Assembly (NCBI GenBank): GCA_027886185.1
Contig: WOAB01000619.1
Span: forward strand, 2,914,001 to 2,978,000
Length of the DNA stretch: 64,000 nucleotides
Direction: 5' to 3'
Source: Rheum nobile
Lineage: Eukaryota; Streptophyta; Magnoliopsida; Caryophyllales; Polygonaceae
The notes under the pieces are model-generated. The model saw only the letters and a list, made by a program, of their open reading frames with translations. It made no database searches and was not told the origin of the DNA. This document shows positions 24,268 through 37,396 of the stretch, one piece after another. Each line of letters starts with the position of its first letter. The stretch's first letter is position 1. The position numbers and the translations under genes were made by a program.

Positions 24268-25893
24268 TCATGGGAAAAACCATACGGAGAGGAAAAAGAG
24301 TACCCCGCTCCTGGCGCTAGCCCAAGCATAGAACTTTTTCAGATTCAGGGTGTTCCAAGTGCGCGGGACACTCCTGCCACTTAGCTCCTCTAGCTTGTAC
24401 GAACCGTTCCCCGGACTTGCTACCACTCGATACGGTCCTTCCCAATTCGGTCCTAACTTGCCTTCTGCTGGGTCTTTGGTATTGGTGAGGACCTTTTTTA
24501 GCACGAGGTCACCGACTGCGAAGCTTCTTGACTTGACGTGCCTCCCATGAGATCGCGCCATCTCCTGTTGGTATGCTGCCATTCGAATGGTTGAGGCTTC
24601 ACGCTTCTCCTCCAATAAGTCAAGGTTGGCCTCTAGCGCTTCATCATTTCCTCCTTGCTCGAACGCCGCAGTTCTTATTGTGGGCAACCCCAACTCCAAG
24701 GGTATGACCGCTTCTGCCCCGTATGCTAGAGCGAAGGGTGATTCTCCGGTGGATCTCCTGGGAGTGGTACGATGCGCCTAGAGTACCGCCAGAAGCTCTT
24801 CCGCCCACCGCCCCTTAGCCTGGTCCAGCCTCTTCTTGATCCCCTCAAGAATTGCCTTGTTTGTCGCCTCCGCTTGTCCGTTGGCCTGCGGGTAAGCTAC
24901 ATATGAGTAGAAGTTCTTAATTCCATATCCCGCACAAAAAGCTTTGAACGCGGCGCTACTGAATTGAGTGCCATTGTCAGAAATCAAAGAATGAGGAATG
25001 CCAAAGTGAGTAATAATATATTCCCAGACAAATTTCTTCATGTCAGTGTCCCTGATGTTCACCAAGGGCTTGGCCTCAACCCATTTGGTGAAGTAGTCTG
25101 TAGCTGTAACCAGGTAACGCACATTACCCGGTGCCTTGGGGAAAGGGCTGACTATGTCAAGTCCCCACTGTGCGAAGGGCCATGGGCTGGTCAGTGGATG
25201 TAAATCAACTGCTGGCTGATGAGTCATCTTGGCAAATTTTTGGCACTTCTCACACCTTTGCACGTAACTATCAACGTCCCTTTTCATGTACGGCCACCAG
25301 TAACCCTGTGATCGTGCTCTGGATGCCAGACTCCTGGCTGCTGCATGTACCCCACATACCCCTTCGTGTATTTCGAATAAGAAGTCTTCGACCCGGGAAG
25401 GCGGCACACATCTCAAATAAGGTCCTGAGAAGGATCTCCGGTATAGAATTCCCTGTGGGGATATCCAGAAACACGCGGCCCGAAGCCTTACTAAGCGCGC
25501 TTCTCGCTTGTCTTCAGGCACGGTACTCTGCATTAGGTAGTCAAATATGGGGTCCATCCAACTGGGCTCGGTGTCCACCTGGACCACCTCGTCTGACTCG
25601 ATGCTTGGAGTCTCAAGAAGGTCGATGTGCACCCACGCCCCTTCCCCTCCCCAGTTCGACGAAGCCAACGTTGCCAGGGCGTCGGCGATTTCATTTTGCT
25701 CGCGAGGAATCTGCTGTACCCTGAATTCTTTGAAACCTGAAAGTAAACTTCTAGCCTTCTCCAGATAGGCCAACATACGGACAGACTTCGCCCCATACTC
25801 CCCTGTGACTTGATTTACTATAAGCTGTGAATCTGAGTACACAATTATTTCTCTCGCTCCGCATTTCCTTGCAGCAATCAGACCCAAAATCAA
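24268..25893 (-). pseudogene. Element B second RNase H and integrase (unit 2)
   Basis: Copy of 6235-7860. The TAG between integrase core and C-terminal part lies at 24778-24780. Catalytic residues in GLDIV, SDNGTQF and GQAEATNK are kept. Confidence 0.9.
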
Positions 25894-27281
25894 AGCTTCA
25901 TACTCGGCCTCGTTGTTCGTCCATCAAAACCAAGCTTAACCGCTGTCTTGATCACCTCACCGGTTGGTGATGTCAGAACCAGACCTGCTCTAGCTCCTCT
26001 GCGATTCCGAGCCCCGTCGATCTGGAGCTCCCAAGTGGATTGCTCGCCCACACGCAGCGACCAGACAAGGCGCTCCTCTTCCGGTGCCCCGTCAACGAAC
26101 TCTGCCACAAAGTCCGCCACAACCTGGCCCTTAATCGACGTTCTTGCGACGAACCTGATTTCATACTGTCCTAACTCGACTGCCCAACGAGCAACCCTTC
26201 CTGACAAATCCGAGCTAGACAACAACGCTTTCAAGGGAAAAGCAGTAATAACAGCGATTGGGTGAGCCTGGAAATAATGATTCAACTTCCTAGCAGCGAC
26301 GATCAAGGCGAGCAATAATTTCTCTAGGGGAGTGTACCTTGTTTCTGCATCCAACAAAGTTTTACTAACGTAGTAGACAGGGTGTTGGAGCCCTCCGACC
26401 TCTTTGATGAGAACCGAGCTAACAGCCTTTTCTGAGACAGCTAGGTAGAGGAATAGTTCTTCTCCGTCTAGTGGGACTGCCAAGATAGGAGGTTTTTGAA
26501 GATAGACCTTGAGCTCTGACAATGCTTGCTCGCACTCGTCGTCCCATTGGAAGATTCGATCTCCCTTCAACTGCTTGAAGAAGGCACTACACTTGTCCGA
26601 CGATCTGCTGATAAAACGGTTCAACGCAGCTGTCATCCCTGCGAGTTTCTGCACGTCCCTGACGCTGCGCGGACTCTAAACGGACTGGATGGCGCGGATC
26701 TGATCCGGGCTGGCTTCGATACCTCTTCTAGTAACCAGATGCCCCAGGAATTTGCCCGAACCGACACCGAAAGCGCATTTAGATGCGTTCAGCTTCAAAT
26801 CGGCCTGCTTTAATACGCTGAATACTCGTTGTAAGTCTCCAAGGTGATCGTCTCGCTGCAGGCTCTTGACGACCATATCATCAATATACACCTCAACTGT
26901 CCCGCCGATTAAGTCTCCAAATAGGGACACCACCATCCTCTAGAAGGTTGCCCCAGTGTTTTTCAAACCAAACGGCATGACCTTATAGCAGTACGTACCT
27001 TGGGGCGTCATGAAAGCTGTCTTCTCTTGGTCATCCTTATGCAATGGGATTTGATGATAACCCCTGTAAGCGTCAAGGAAGCTCATCCTTTCATGTCCTG
27101 CTGTCGAATTTACCAGTTGATCGATCTTGGGCAGGGGGAACAAATCTTTTGGGCAGGCCTTGTTCAAATCAGTGAAATCAATACAGACTCGCCACTCCCC
27201 ATTCTTTTTCTTGACCACCACAAGATTAGCAACCCATGTTGGAAACTTCACCTCCTTGACCGCGTCAGCCTCTAACAATTT
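25890..27281 (-). pseudogene. Element B reverse transcriptase and RNase H (unit 2)
   Basis: Copy of 7857-9248. TAG codons are at 26940-26942 and 26676-26678, and the one-base frameshift is near 25921. The YIDDMVV motif is kept. Confidence 0.92.
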
Positions 27282-28625
27282 CTATAGCTCTTTTAGAACT
27301 GCGTCTGTGTGCTGTACAGAGGACCTACGCGCTCGCTGCACGACTGGCTTAACGCCCCTATCAACATTGAGTCGGTGACAAGAAATTTTCGGGCTCAAGC
27401 CTGGCATTTCATATGGGGTCCAAGCAAAGACCTCCCTATTTCTCCTCAGTAGTCCAGACAAAGACTCTAACTCGTCACCTGAAATATTAGCACCTACTAA
27501 AAAATACTTGTCAGGTTCAGAGGGACTTACCAGGACTTTCTGCAGTTCCTCCACTGACTTGTCTGCAGGCGGCGTGCCCACTTCGTCCAGCACTTGAGGC
27601 GCAGTCGCCACCATGTTGACATCTCCCGACTTGACACCCAGGCACTGGCGTGCGGCTCCCTGGTCCCCTTTGACTCGAATCAAGTTTCCTAGGTATGGGA
27701 ACACAATCAGCTGATGCAGAGATGAGTGTACCGCTCCCATACGGTGAAGCCAAGGGCGCCCCAGAATGGCGTTGTAGGACGATGGGACGTTCACCACAAG
27801 GAAATCTACTTCCACCGCCTTTCCTCCGAGCATAGCTGGTTCTTTTAACATCCCAATCGGCCAGACAGGGAACGCGCCGAGTCCCGTCAATTGTGTAGAG
27901 ATAGGAATCAAGTCTTCATGTTTCCTCCCTAGCTTCTTGAACAAATCAAAGAACATAAGATCCACAGAACTGCTAGAGTCAACAAGAATTCTACGTACCT
28001 GGTAGTCCCCAAGTCCAACTGTAAGGACGAGAGGGTCGTTATGAGGACTCTGGAGGTGAGCCAAATCCTCATCCGAAAATGTTAGCGCGAGAGATGCATC
28101 AATTCTCGGCTTCTTGCTCACAACTTGTTCAGCCTTCAAAACCTGCAGAGCATGGCACTTGCGTCTATGGTCGTGTCTGGAGCTTACAGTCTGCTTAACG
28201 GATGACTCAATCATATGAATCACCCTGATCTGAGCATCTTTGCTTCCTTCGGACTTCTCATCCGGGCGGGCTACCACCGCCTGATTGGCTCCCGAACCAG
28301 ACCCTGATTCCAGAAAATCGTCCAAGTGTCCCTGCGCGGCCCACTTTTCGAACGCTGCTCTCAGATCTACACATTCTCCTGTTAGATGCCCCTTCTCTTT
28401 ATGATAGGTGCAATATTTCCCCATTTGACGGTCTTTCGGATCGCCACTCCACTTAGGAGGCCACACAAAGAACGGTTTTCCTTTAATCTGGGGAAGGATG
28501 CGGTAGATCGACTCCTTGAACATTGTGCTCATAGCCTTCAACTCGGTAACAGGCGGTAGTCCCCTATTCCGCGATCTTCCCTCTTTTTTCCTGTCCGGGA
28601 TGTCGATGCGATGCTGAGGGGACAC
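27282..28625 (-). pseudogene. Element B gag C-terminus and aspartic protease (unit 2)
   Basis: Copy of 9249-10592, with the same Gly-to-Ser change in the protease active site and the terminal TAG at 27282-27284. Confidence 0.88.
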
Positions 28626-28673
28626 GGATCTACGCTCCTTCGAGTGCTTTTGATCATCATCTAATTTGACATA

Positions 28674-29990
28674 CTACCCGATCCTCTCCTGGAGATCCTG
28701 AATATCGAACACAAGTAGCAAAATCAGATTCTCCCTCAACTTGCTATCTCTCGGGAGCGCTGATCTGAAGGTCGAGACTACAGTTTCCTCATCGCAGTGC
28801 TGAATCTCTGCGCAACAATCCATAAATCTTGAAGAGAACTGTCTCAGACTCTCACCCCTGCGCATTTTCACATCAAGTAAAGACCCCATAGTAGTTGGTT
28901 CCATACTATTTGCAATGAATCTAGCAACAAATTTCCTAGCAAGTTGACTCCAAGAATGAATAGAATTTTCCTCTAAAGTATGAAACCACTTAGCAGCGGA
29001 ACCCCCCAGACTCGCAGGAAACATCCTACACATCATGGCATCGTTTTCTACCCATAAAGCCATCTTATTAGAGAATGACGAAACATGAACTACTGGGTCT
29101 GTTTTCCCGTCATACATATCAAAAGAAGGGGAAGAGAACTTAGCTGGTGGTTGCTGTCGGCGAATCCCCCTAGCAAAGGGAGTCGACGTCATCCTGGCGA
29201 GTTGCAACTCAGCCTGCCGCTGCGCACCGATAAAGCCATAGGCTCCGTGATGATGACCGTTTCGGCGCGACTCTGCACTCCTCGAGCGAGTGCGCTGCGC
29301 GCGTCCCTGCGATCCAGAGTGACGTTGCTCACTGCCATGTCGACGATCGGACCCAGCCGGCGAGCGACCACGGGGCTGCGATCGACATGGATGAGTCCCT
29401 CCAGCCCCTCCAGAGCGGTCAACACGTGAAGGGCCTCGCTGAAATGACCCTGCTCTCCCGGAATGCGATGCGGAGGAGGAAGTTCAGTTAGTCCCCATAC
29501 GCCTCGGGCTTCGATCCTGGCGAACCTCTCTTGGGGCTCTGAATTGACGCTCCCTGCCAAGAGCTAAATCACGCTGCTCCCGACATTGACCATGGGGGGA
29601 CTCAAGAACGCTCTCCAGACGAGGGCGCAACCTACTTGATTCAAATCCCTCCACCGGTCTCTTCCCTTGGGCGCGCTCGAACGCCCGCCTAAAGGTCTCC
29701 AGCTCACTGCGCACCGAGAGCATCTCAGAATCCTTTCCAACCGTCGCAACCGCCAACTCGGCGTTCCTTCGCTCTGACTCTGCCAGGGCCGCCTGGATCT
29801 CTTACGAGCGACGCTCGGCCTCGACCCTGGCCGCTTCTAACTCCGCCAGTCGGCGGTCCTGCTCAGCCCGAGCGGCAGCGGCGACAACGATCTCCTCGGC
29901 CAGCCTCCGCTCGGGGTCTGCCCTAGACGCCTCCTCTGCAGCAGCGCGGGCCGCTTCCGAATTGCTCGTCACTCTCCTAGAGTTCACCAT
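28674..29990 (-). pseudogene. Element B gag (unit 2)
   Basis: Copy of 10641-11957, with stops at 29802-29804, 29484-29486 and 28674-28676. The primer site is at 30004-30020. Confidence 0.85.
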
Positions 29991-30022
29991 CCTTGCGCCT
30001 TTTTCCCACAGACGGCGCCAAA

Positions 30023-30416
30023 TGTCGTAGCCCTAATCTGAACCACGAGAAGATTCTTGGAAAAGGCGAGATTCTCTAGAAAAAGCTCTTCGTATCTTCG
30101 ATCCGTTGACCTGAAATAATCAATGAACCAAAGGAGGTTGAACCCTCTGATTCACCTCCGACGCTCAAGTCAGTCAACAAGCTATGGAGGCTCTCTCCTC
30201 AATTCTCTAGCTAGCAAAAAGAACGTCCCTAACAAAAGTAATTAGGGTTAGGGTAAAATACCTCTTCCTTTCCTAATAGCTTGTTGGGCCTAATTAATTA
30301 CCTTCATTAACGGCCCAATTACCCTCCCTTGTAGCATCTTTTAAGAGACTTAATTTGATATCCTATTTTTATTAGGAAGCTCATTAATTAGGAAAAATCC
30401 TAAATTATCCTCATCA
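30023..30416 (-). repeat. 5' LTR of element B (unit 2)
   Basis: Copy of 11990-12383, followed by the TSD GGTAC and then the remainder of the left LTR of A. Confidence 0.93.
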
Positions 30417-33254
30417 GGTACGAAATAGCCATTACCGAACTCGTTCGGTTCGTTCTTGTTGACACCCTCTCGTTGTTTGCTTAGTATATCCCTTGTCCGA
30501 ACTCCAAATGATGCGTGATTTGTGGCTCTGGAAACTAGACATCAAGACGAAGATTTTGATACCTAATCCGTAACTAGAGGTGCAGAGTTGAGAGAGATAT
30601 CGCTGTTGTAAGTGCTCAAACGTTTTTGGGATAGCTGGAAACTTCGAGCTTGAAATTGGGTGAATTCCTCCAAAGGGTGAAGGGGTATTTATAGGATTTT
30701 TGAAGCCCTTAAAGATAGCTTTCCAACCCAAACAATTTCGTCCAAATCCGATATCAAACGAGATCGAATTTTAGATTTTACCCAACTTTTGGATTTACCG
30801 GGCTGTTTAACTTAGAAGATAAGATTCTATCAATCTAGGTAGTTATAAATCCCGATTTTGATATAATTCGGTTAAGGATAAGTATATCTTCAAATCCCAT
30901 AATTTAATTGGACGAATTACGAAGAAAACGGGATCGAAATCGGCCCAAAACCATCATTGGAGCAACAAGAAGCTCCACGGCCAGCAGATGGAAGAGGATG
31001 ATGAACAATACTTTCAGCTTTTGGCTTAATTGCACTTTTGAAGCAAAAATGCCCTTAAAAATTTCCGAAAAATTACAAAAATTTCCCAACTTTTCCCAAA
31101 CTTAATTATTTTAATAATTCTAAGTTTCTAATATTATTTTTGCCCAGAATTAATATTTATAAAAATTAACTTAGGCTAAAATAACGATTAAGTTATCTTA
31201 AGTTACCTTCCTTATAATTTTAACCATACTTAACCCATTTAACACTTTGTTAAAATTGGTTCAAGCATTTCTAAGTTAAAATTTCTAAGTTGATTCAAAT
31301 TATAATTAACATAAGGTTAATCATAATTTATACCATTCATAACTTAAAGAGATAACATACTTAAGGTATTTATTATTTTATCCCCTTACGGATAAACGTA
31401 ATAATTCGTATGACCTTTATTATTATTTAACATTCTAAACTAAATTTATCATTATACTTATTTGTTTATTTCTTCACCATACTATTATTCCCATTTGATA
31501 ATTTGTACAAAATTATCTTGAACTAGTTTTTGAACTTAAGTTAATGAAAATTTAAATTACTCCTCTAAAAGAAATAAAATAAATTTCATAACTTTTAGTT
31601 TTATCAAATTTAAATTTACCATATTACCCTTATGATAAAATGAGAGTTATTACATTACCACCCCCTTAAAAAGAGTTTCGACCCCGAAACTAGCACCACT
31701 AAAGTAGAGGAACTGGTTTCCCCATTAACCTCACTACTTGAACTTAGTATCCTTAATCCTTTCATCCTTGAAATTACTCCTAGGGAAGTCGATCCGTTTC
31801 CTCAACCATGACATTATCTCATATCTCGTCTCCATATATTACACCATGTAATAACTCATAACTATGTCCATAAAATCATGACTACCATAGAATAATAGTC
31901 TCCACAATCATCATAACGACCTTAATGTACCGTAAGCATGGGAACACACATTCTCTTCCAATTTCGTCATTATAATCAATCCCAAAGTTCATACATTAAC
32001 TCACCTATAACCTGAATATCAAATCTTAGTAACCTCGAAACATTACATCATCTAATTCCTTAAAGGTACATCCCACAATTCCATTATTCATCTTTAATCA
32101 AATTTGGCCCTTATGCCATCTCTAACCTACAATCTTTCTAAGAACAATTTAACTCATTCCATCAATTATTCTCTAACTTAAACCTTTAAGATTCCTTAAT
32201 TCTTCCCAAAACGAACCACATAAGATATTACTATTATTTCCTCAAAATATCATATTGATTAATGACTCATTATCAGCAAAATCAGTCACTTTTGTCCTAA
32301 TCCTTCAATAGATATACACGGGTAACATTTGTTACCTTACTCCTTAAGCACACATAAGACAATTCCCTTTACTACATCCTTTTATTTTTTCCGAAATCCA
32401 CATAATAACTTATCCTTATACTATAACCTTAAATTTAAGTGAGCTTTCTCCCAATAAAATAGCTTCACAACTTAATCTTCCTAGAAAGTGTTATACCACC
32501 AGTCTTATAACGACACACTCACTTAAAATCCTCACATTTAAATCTCTACATGTTTTATATTCTAGAACATCAATCGTTTTAGGTTACATTTCTTAAGGAG
32601 AGACAACTCTTTATCATTTATACTTTTCTCAACAATTTATTCACTTAAATGAATAAATTATAAAACTCACAATTAAGTATTTTAAGATTTATATTAGCTC
32701 ACCACACGAAATTTATCACATCCAATGCTCTAAGTGTAAACATGAGAAATAAATCTCAAACTCTATAGAGTATTCTCTACCCACACTTAATTCTTTATAC
32801 ACAAGGAATCCTTACAAAACTAAACTCATGAGACAACTTTCGTCAACTCGACTAGAAAAGCAAATAATGTCAATACCCAACTTGACATTATTCCAAGAAT
32901 ATAGAGAGATTCTTATGAATGGATCTAAGGATTAAGTAATGGAATCGACCTAGCGCTAACCAGGTAGGGAACAATCACTCATGTTCCAAACGTTACACCA
33001 TTCTTTATGAGTCCTGTCAATCCTTATCAACACGTGACCTATACTGTTTTTGGCACTCAAGGAGTCTTGTATGAACGCATAACTCAAAATAGTAATGAAT
33101 TTAGTAATTTCCCAAAACGAGGAAATACTTCTTTATTATTCAAAACTTGAATTAACACCAACAGAAGGAATGTTCAAACGAACAAATTTAACAACTATGG
33201 AGACTATAGACACACACATCATAGCTCCTTATTCTAAGGTAGACTTAGGGATAA

Positions 33255-34628
33255 CTAATTGTCCAGGGTGTCATACTCGCCGGACTGACGCACCACAAAG
33301 AGTCGATGCCCTTGACTCGAATATTCGATAGGCGCCTTGCCTTTACTCCTAGCAGCATACTGATTAGAAGCAGACACATCCGACATTAGGTTCTGCCTAC
33401 TGCCAGCACTTGATGCCTGGTATTGTGGTGCCAATCCTTGGACTTTCTGTCGACAATACGCATGCATGTGGCCTTCCTTCCCACAATTATGGCATACCCA
33501 CTTCTCTTTCTGGCAATTAAATTTTTTATGCCCGACTTCAACACAATTATGTCATTTAATTGCACCGTTACCCCAACCTGAGCCTTCGGTGGAGCTAGAC
33601 TGTGTCGTCTCAGTCTTAGAACGACCAGACTTCTCAAACTTGGTAGGTGATGTCGGCTGCTTAAATGCATTAAGCTTTCGATTTTGTTGCCCACCTTTGG
33701 CCTTATTCTGTTCCTCCCGCTTTCGGGTGGATTCTTCCAGCGTAACCTCTATCTTATAGGCCGCATCCACATACTGCTCCAAGGTAGAGCAACTGTGACG
33801 CACCATCAAAGGTTTGATTTTTGGGCTCATCCATCCATGGAAGTACCAGATCTTCTGTTCTTCTGAATGCACGTCTGAACCAGCATAATGTAGCAAATGA
33901 TTGAACTTTGCCGCCAGCTCGGTCACCTTCAGTCCCTTCGTCTCTGGGTAGAGGAACTCCTTCATCTTCTCTTCTCTCATAGCACGGGAGAAGAATCGAT
34001 CAGTGAGTTTGGCCTTGAACATTGCCCAACTCAGATTCGGGTGGTCATCCAATCCAGTTCCTTCCCACCACTCACTTGCTCCATCTTTGAAATGTAACGA
34101 AGCTATGTGCACCTGTTCAGCCTCGGTACAGACCACATTCCAAAATAGTCGCTCCATATGAGAGAACCAATAGGCAACCTTGACTGGTTCCCCGGTTCCA
34201 TCATGGCTATCTGGGCACATTGAATTAATCATCTTCAACGCTCGGTTATAATTCCCTTCATTTCTCTCGGGAATCACCGAAGGTGCAAGGTCTTCGTGTC
34301 CCCCAAAATCAACTGCGACTTGAGGAACGGGAGCCGCTTGAGCTTGCGGTATTCTATGGGTTGTTAATATCTCGACAAGCTCACTCACTATTTGCCCTAT
34401 GACCGTATCATCCAACACGATCGGGGCAGGAGGTGGATTAAGTGGAACTTCCCTCGCAACTTGAGGGTCCACCTTTTCCTGACGAACATCTTCTTGCAGG
34501 GGCGGGTTATTGTTGTGCGACCCAGATCCCGCGGCATCCCCTTGTTGAGCAACACTCCTCAACTGAATTCGGGAACCATTGCTAGGACCTTCATCAACCG
34601 CTCGGTTGGTGGATCGGATGTTCACCAT
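33255..34628 (-). pseudogene. Element A gag (unit 2)
   Basis: Copy of 15222-16595. The TGA at the first zinc-knuckle cysteine is at 33552-33554, so it predates the duplication. In this unit gag is still flanked by both LTRs and the primer site. Confidence 0.9.
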
Positions 34629-35271
34629 CTATTGATGAACCATAACGCCAATTTAGAGTTTTTCAGCTTACACATGATACTTAAATCACTACGTTATGAT
34701 ACGAATTGTAAGGGTCCAAACTAATAGCTCATATTAGATTGAATGACCCACCACCATTATTCTTAAACGATCTTATCCTCTTACTTGAGAATAAGGCAAA
34801 TATGAGAAATGTCAACCATCGCATAACATTAAACCTTAAGGATGGGGGGTGTCCTAATGAATGGACGTAATGAATAAGTAATTGAATCGAAGCTTGCAGA
34901 AGTTTGAAAAGACTTATTATAAAAACTTTTATTTTCAAATCTTATATTTAACTTAGTGAATAATTACCTAGATAGTAAATTTATTAACTAACGACGTTAT
35001 TATTTATTTACAAACCTTTACTAAACCAAAAATACCTTAAAAAATGAACTTGATTTCAACCCTTTATACTTCCATTGTTATAGCACAACTATAAAATTAA
35101 TATTAATGTTTTAATAGCTAGACCATTACTTAAAAAAACCATAACTTATTACAAACAACTTATTTTTTTTTTTTTGAGATTCCTTTATAAAAATAACTAT
35201 TTTAAAAATAGTTTTGAAAATAATTTTGAAAATTCTCAAACCTAACAATAGGCCAAGGATCTTAAAACCAT

Positions 35272-35284
35272 TGCTCTGATACCA
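35272..35284 (-). other. Primer-binding site of element A (unit 2)
   Basis: TGGTATCAGAGCA on the minus strand, matching initiator methionine tRNA, 4 nt from the LTR that starts at 35289. Confidence 0.9.
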
Positions 35285-35288
35285 CATT

Positions 35289-35530
35289 TATAACACCCCC
35301 GACTTACGTCGGTAGTGCCACACGCTAGTGACTTTAGACTATAAAGTCTAAAGTCACCCAAGGCTTTAATCGGACAATTATACTTAAATAAATAAATGAA
35401 CATTAAATAAGAAAGAGTAAATAGCAGAAGACTTTGTATAAAAAAAACTCAATCTTTTATTAAAATTCCCCTTGTAAATTGAGAAGGATAATTTTACAAA
35501 CGGTATTGAAATTACAGCGGAAGACTTTAA
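35289..35530 (-). repeat. Right (5') LTR of A, part 1 of 3
   Basis: First 242 bp of the right LTR, before Harbinger element D. It ends ...GACTTTAA, and D follows with GGGTCTGTTCGG. Confidence 0.9.
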
Positions 35531-35543
35531 GGGTCTGTTCGGT

Positions 35544-37396
35544 GCGTTGGAAATGCTAGTTGAAGTGGGTTGAAGGAGGAACTTCAACCAATTGAAGCTT
35601 TTACCCACCCTGTTCGGCAATTTCTCACGGAGGGAGTTGAATGGGCTGGTTTAAGCCTTCAACTAGATGAAGTTGAAGGAAATCGGTAATGTTGGGGGGT
35701 GGGTGGGAAGCAGATCCGGCGGTTGAAGCAAGGCAACATTACGCGATTTGCCCCTGCGAGGCAACTTTTTCATCAATCATCTGAACTGGTTTCTCACACT
35801 TGCCAAGTCTGATTTTCTGCGAGGAGAGAAGGTGCCCTCGAGAGCTCCCAGGTGCGTACCTCCCATCTCCATTGTTGCTCCTATTGGCACCTCTATTTTT
35901 ACTCATTTATTTGTGGTTTAGGGTGTCGTCCTCCATCTTCTCGTTGCTCCTCTTTGAAATCGCGAGCACCACCCCTTAAATCGCGAGCACCATCAATTTT
36001 GTGGTAGTATTTAGGGCTTTTGGTGTATAATTACTGCAAATTTGAGAAGAAGGATAAACAATTTATATGAATTCTAAAGAACCCTAATTTCAATTTGTAA
36101 CCCTAATTTGATTGGTTCTTCAGCTGGTTTTGTTTGTATGAAGGATTTTTCAGTAAAGTGCAGCTGGTATAAGTTCTGTTGGTATATGTGCGGCTTCTTG
36201 AAATTTTGTTATGTGCAGAGCAATGTGAAAATGTCTCAGAGAACCCTCAAAGTCTGGTTGTTTTTAGGGTTAGGCATCTAATTTCTGTTTTAGAACGATA
36301 GTCCTTGGTTCTGGTTATCTCTTAATATGCAGTACTATCATACTCATAGGCAGTTTGACAAACATCACTAGCACAGAAAGACAATATCTGGTAAATTGAT
36401 AATTGAAAACTTGTAATATGTGTACTTATGGTTATGACAGACGGTTAAAGAGGAAAGAATCTGAAGCAGAAGTGAACTTAATTGCCATGTTTGGCATGTT
36501 GAAAGACAACATACACCAAGCATTTCTTTTCATGAATGTAGATGCATTGCTATGTGTATATTGAACTACAGAATTTTGTTGTTCATGTGTCTTCAATTAG
36601 TTATAGTAATTGTTATGTGCAGAAGTGAACTTAATTGCCATGTTTGGCAAGTTGGCAGTGAATACGATAATTGCTCTTAAACCTGTAATTTTATTGGTTT
36701 GTCAAGCAGTTATTGAGAAATTTGATGAGATAGGTTTAGTTTAGGTAAATTTGTGAATGCCTTTGATAGTCTCAACTGGATGCTTTATGGATTGTCAAGT
36801 AGTTATGTACCGTTTAGTCACAAAATTCGCCTCCTAAAAAATAATTTAGCCCATATAACTAAATGACTTCAGTGAGTTTCTGAGCTTGGAACCATGTTTT
36901 GCTCAGTTGCGGTTTCTACACCATCTTTTTCACCTATAAGAAACAGAAAGACCCATCAGAACTTATTTTGTACAGAAGAGAAGGGATATTTCTATTGAAT
37001 ACCAATGTTCAAGTTTGAAAACAAGCTTCTTGGGCAAATTTCTGAATTTTTGCATATCCATGAATATTTTTTTCATTTCTTTGATATGATTATTGTAGAA
37101 ACAGACAGTTGCCTCTTGGATGAACTTTCGAGAACATGGAACTATGGTGAATGTGGTTTTATCTGCATTGTTTGCTAGCTAAAATTCAACTATGTTGTTC
37201 CATGTTAATGGATTACTAGAGGCATCCACATTGGTGATCAAGTTGATTAATGCTTAGGATGCATCAATGCTTTTGTCCTATCTCTTTTTCAAAGATGAAA
37301 TCATGAAAGTACTTGCTTTCGGGCTATTAAATTCACTCTAAGAAATTGTTTTTATTTTACTACAATTATAGGTAAGAGGAGACTGACTGCCTAACA
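35544..37396 (+). other. D left arm, possible untranslated exon
   Basis: No coding frame. The sequence GAGAGCTCCCAG followed by GTGCGT near 35850 looks like a splice donor. TTATAG before 37374 could be the matching acceptor, just upstream of the ATG at 37397. The coding gene may therefore have a 5' untranslated exon and an intron of about 1.5 kb. This is inference from splice motifs only. Confidence 0.3.

Larger units (their letters stand above)
22901..30416 (-). mobile_element. Element B, Tat-lineage retrotransposon (unit 2)
   Basis: Second copy of 4868-12383 with the same TSD GGTAC (22896-22900, 30417-30421) and the same lesions. One substitution was noted (C27396 against T9363). Its presence in both units shows that B inserted before the tandem duplication. 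Confidence 0.93.
21200..31654 (-). repeat. Left (3') LTR of element A, split by B (unit 2)
   Basis: Second copy of 3163-13621, with the shorter AT run near 22200. The uninterrupted site for element C, GCAAGGGCTCAAACAG, is kept near 21679. Confidence 0.9.
18858..36839. repeat. 18-kb tandem duplication, unit 2
   Basis: This is the second copy of 821-18806. After 36839 the sequence continues into the rest of Harbinger element D, so the right flank of this unit is the original one. The left flank of unit 1 is the other original flank. The unit contains the left LTR of element A, a full copy of B, the gag of A and the start of its right LTR. Confidence 0.97.
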
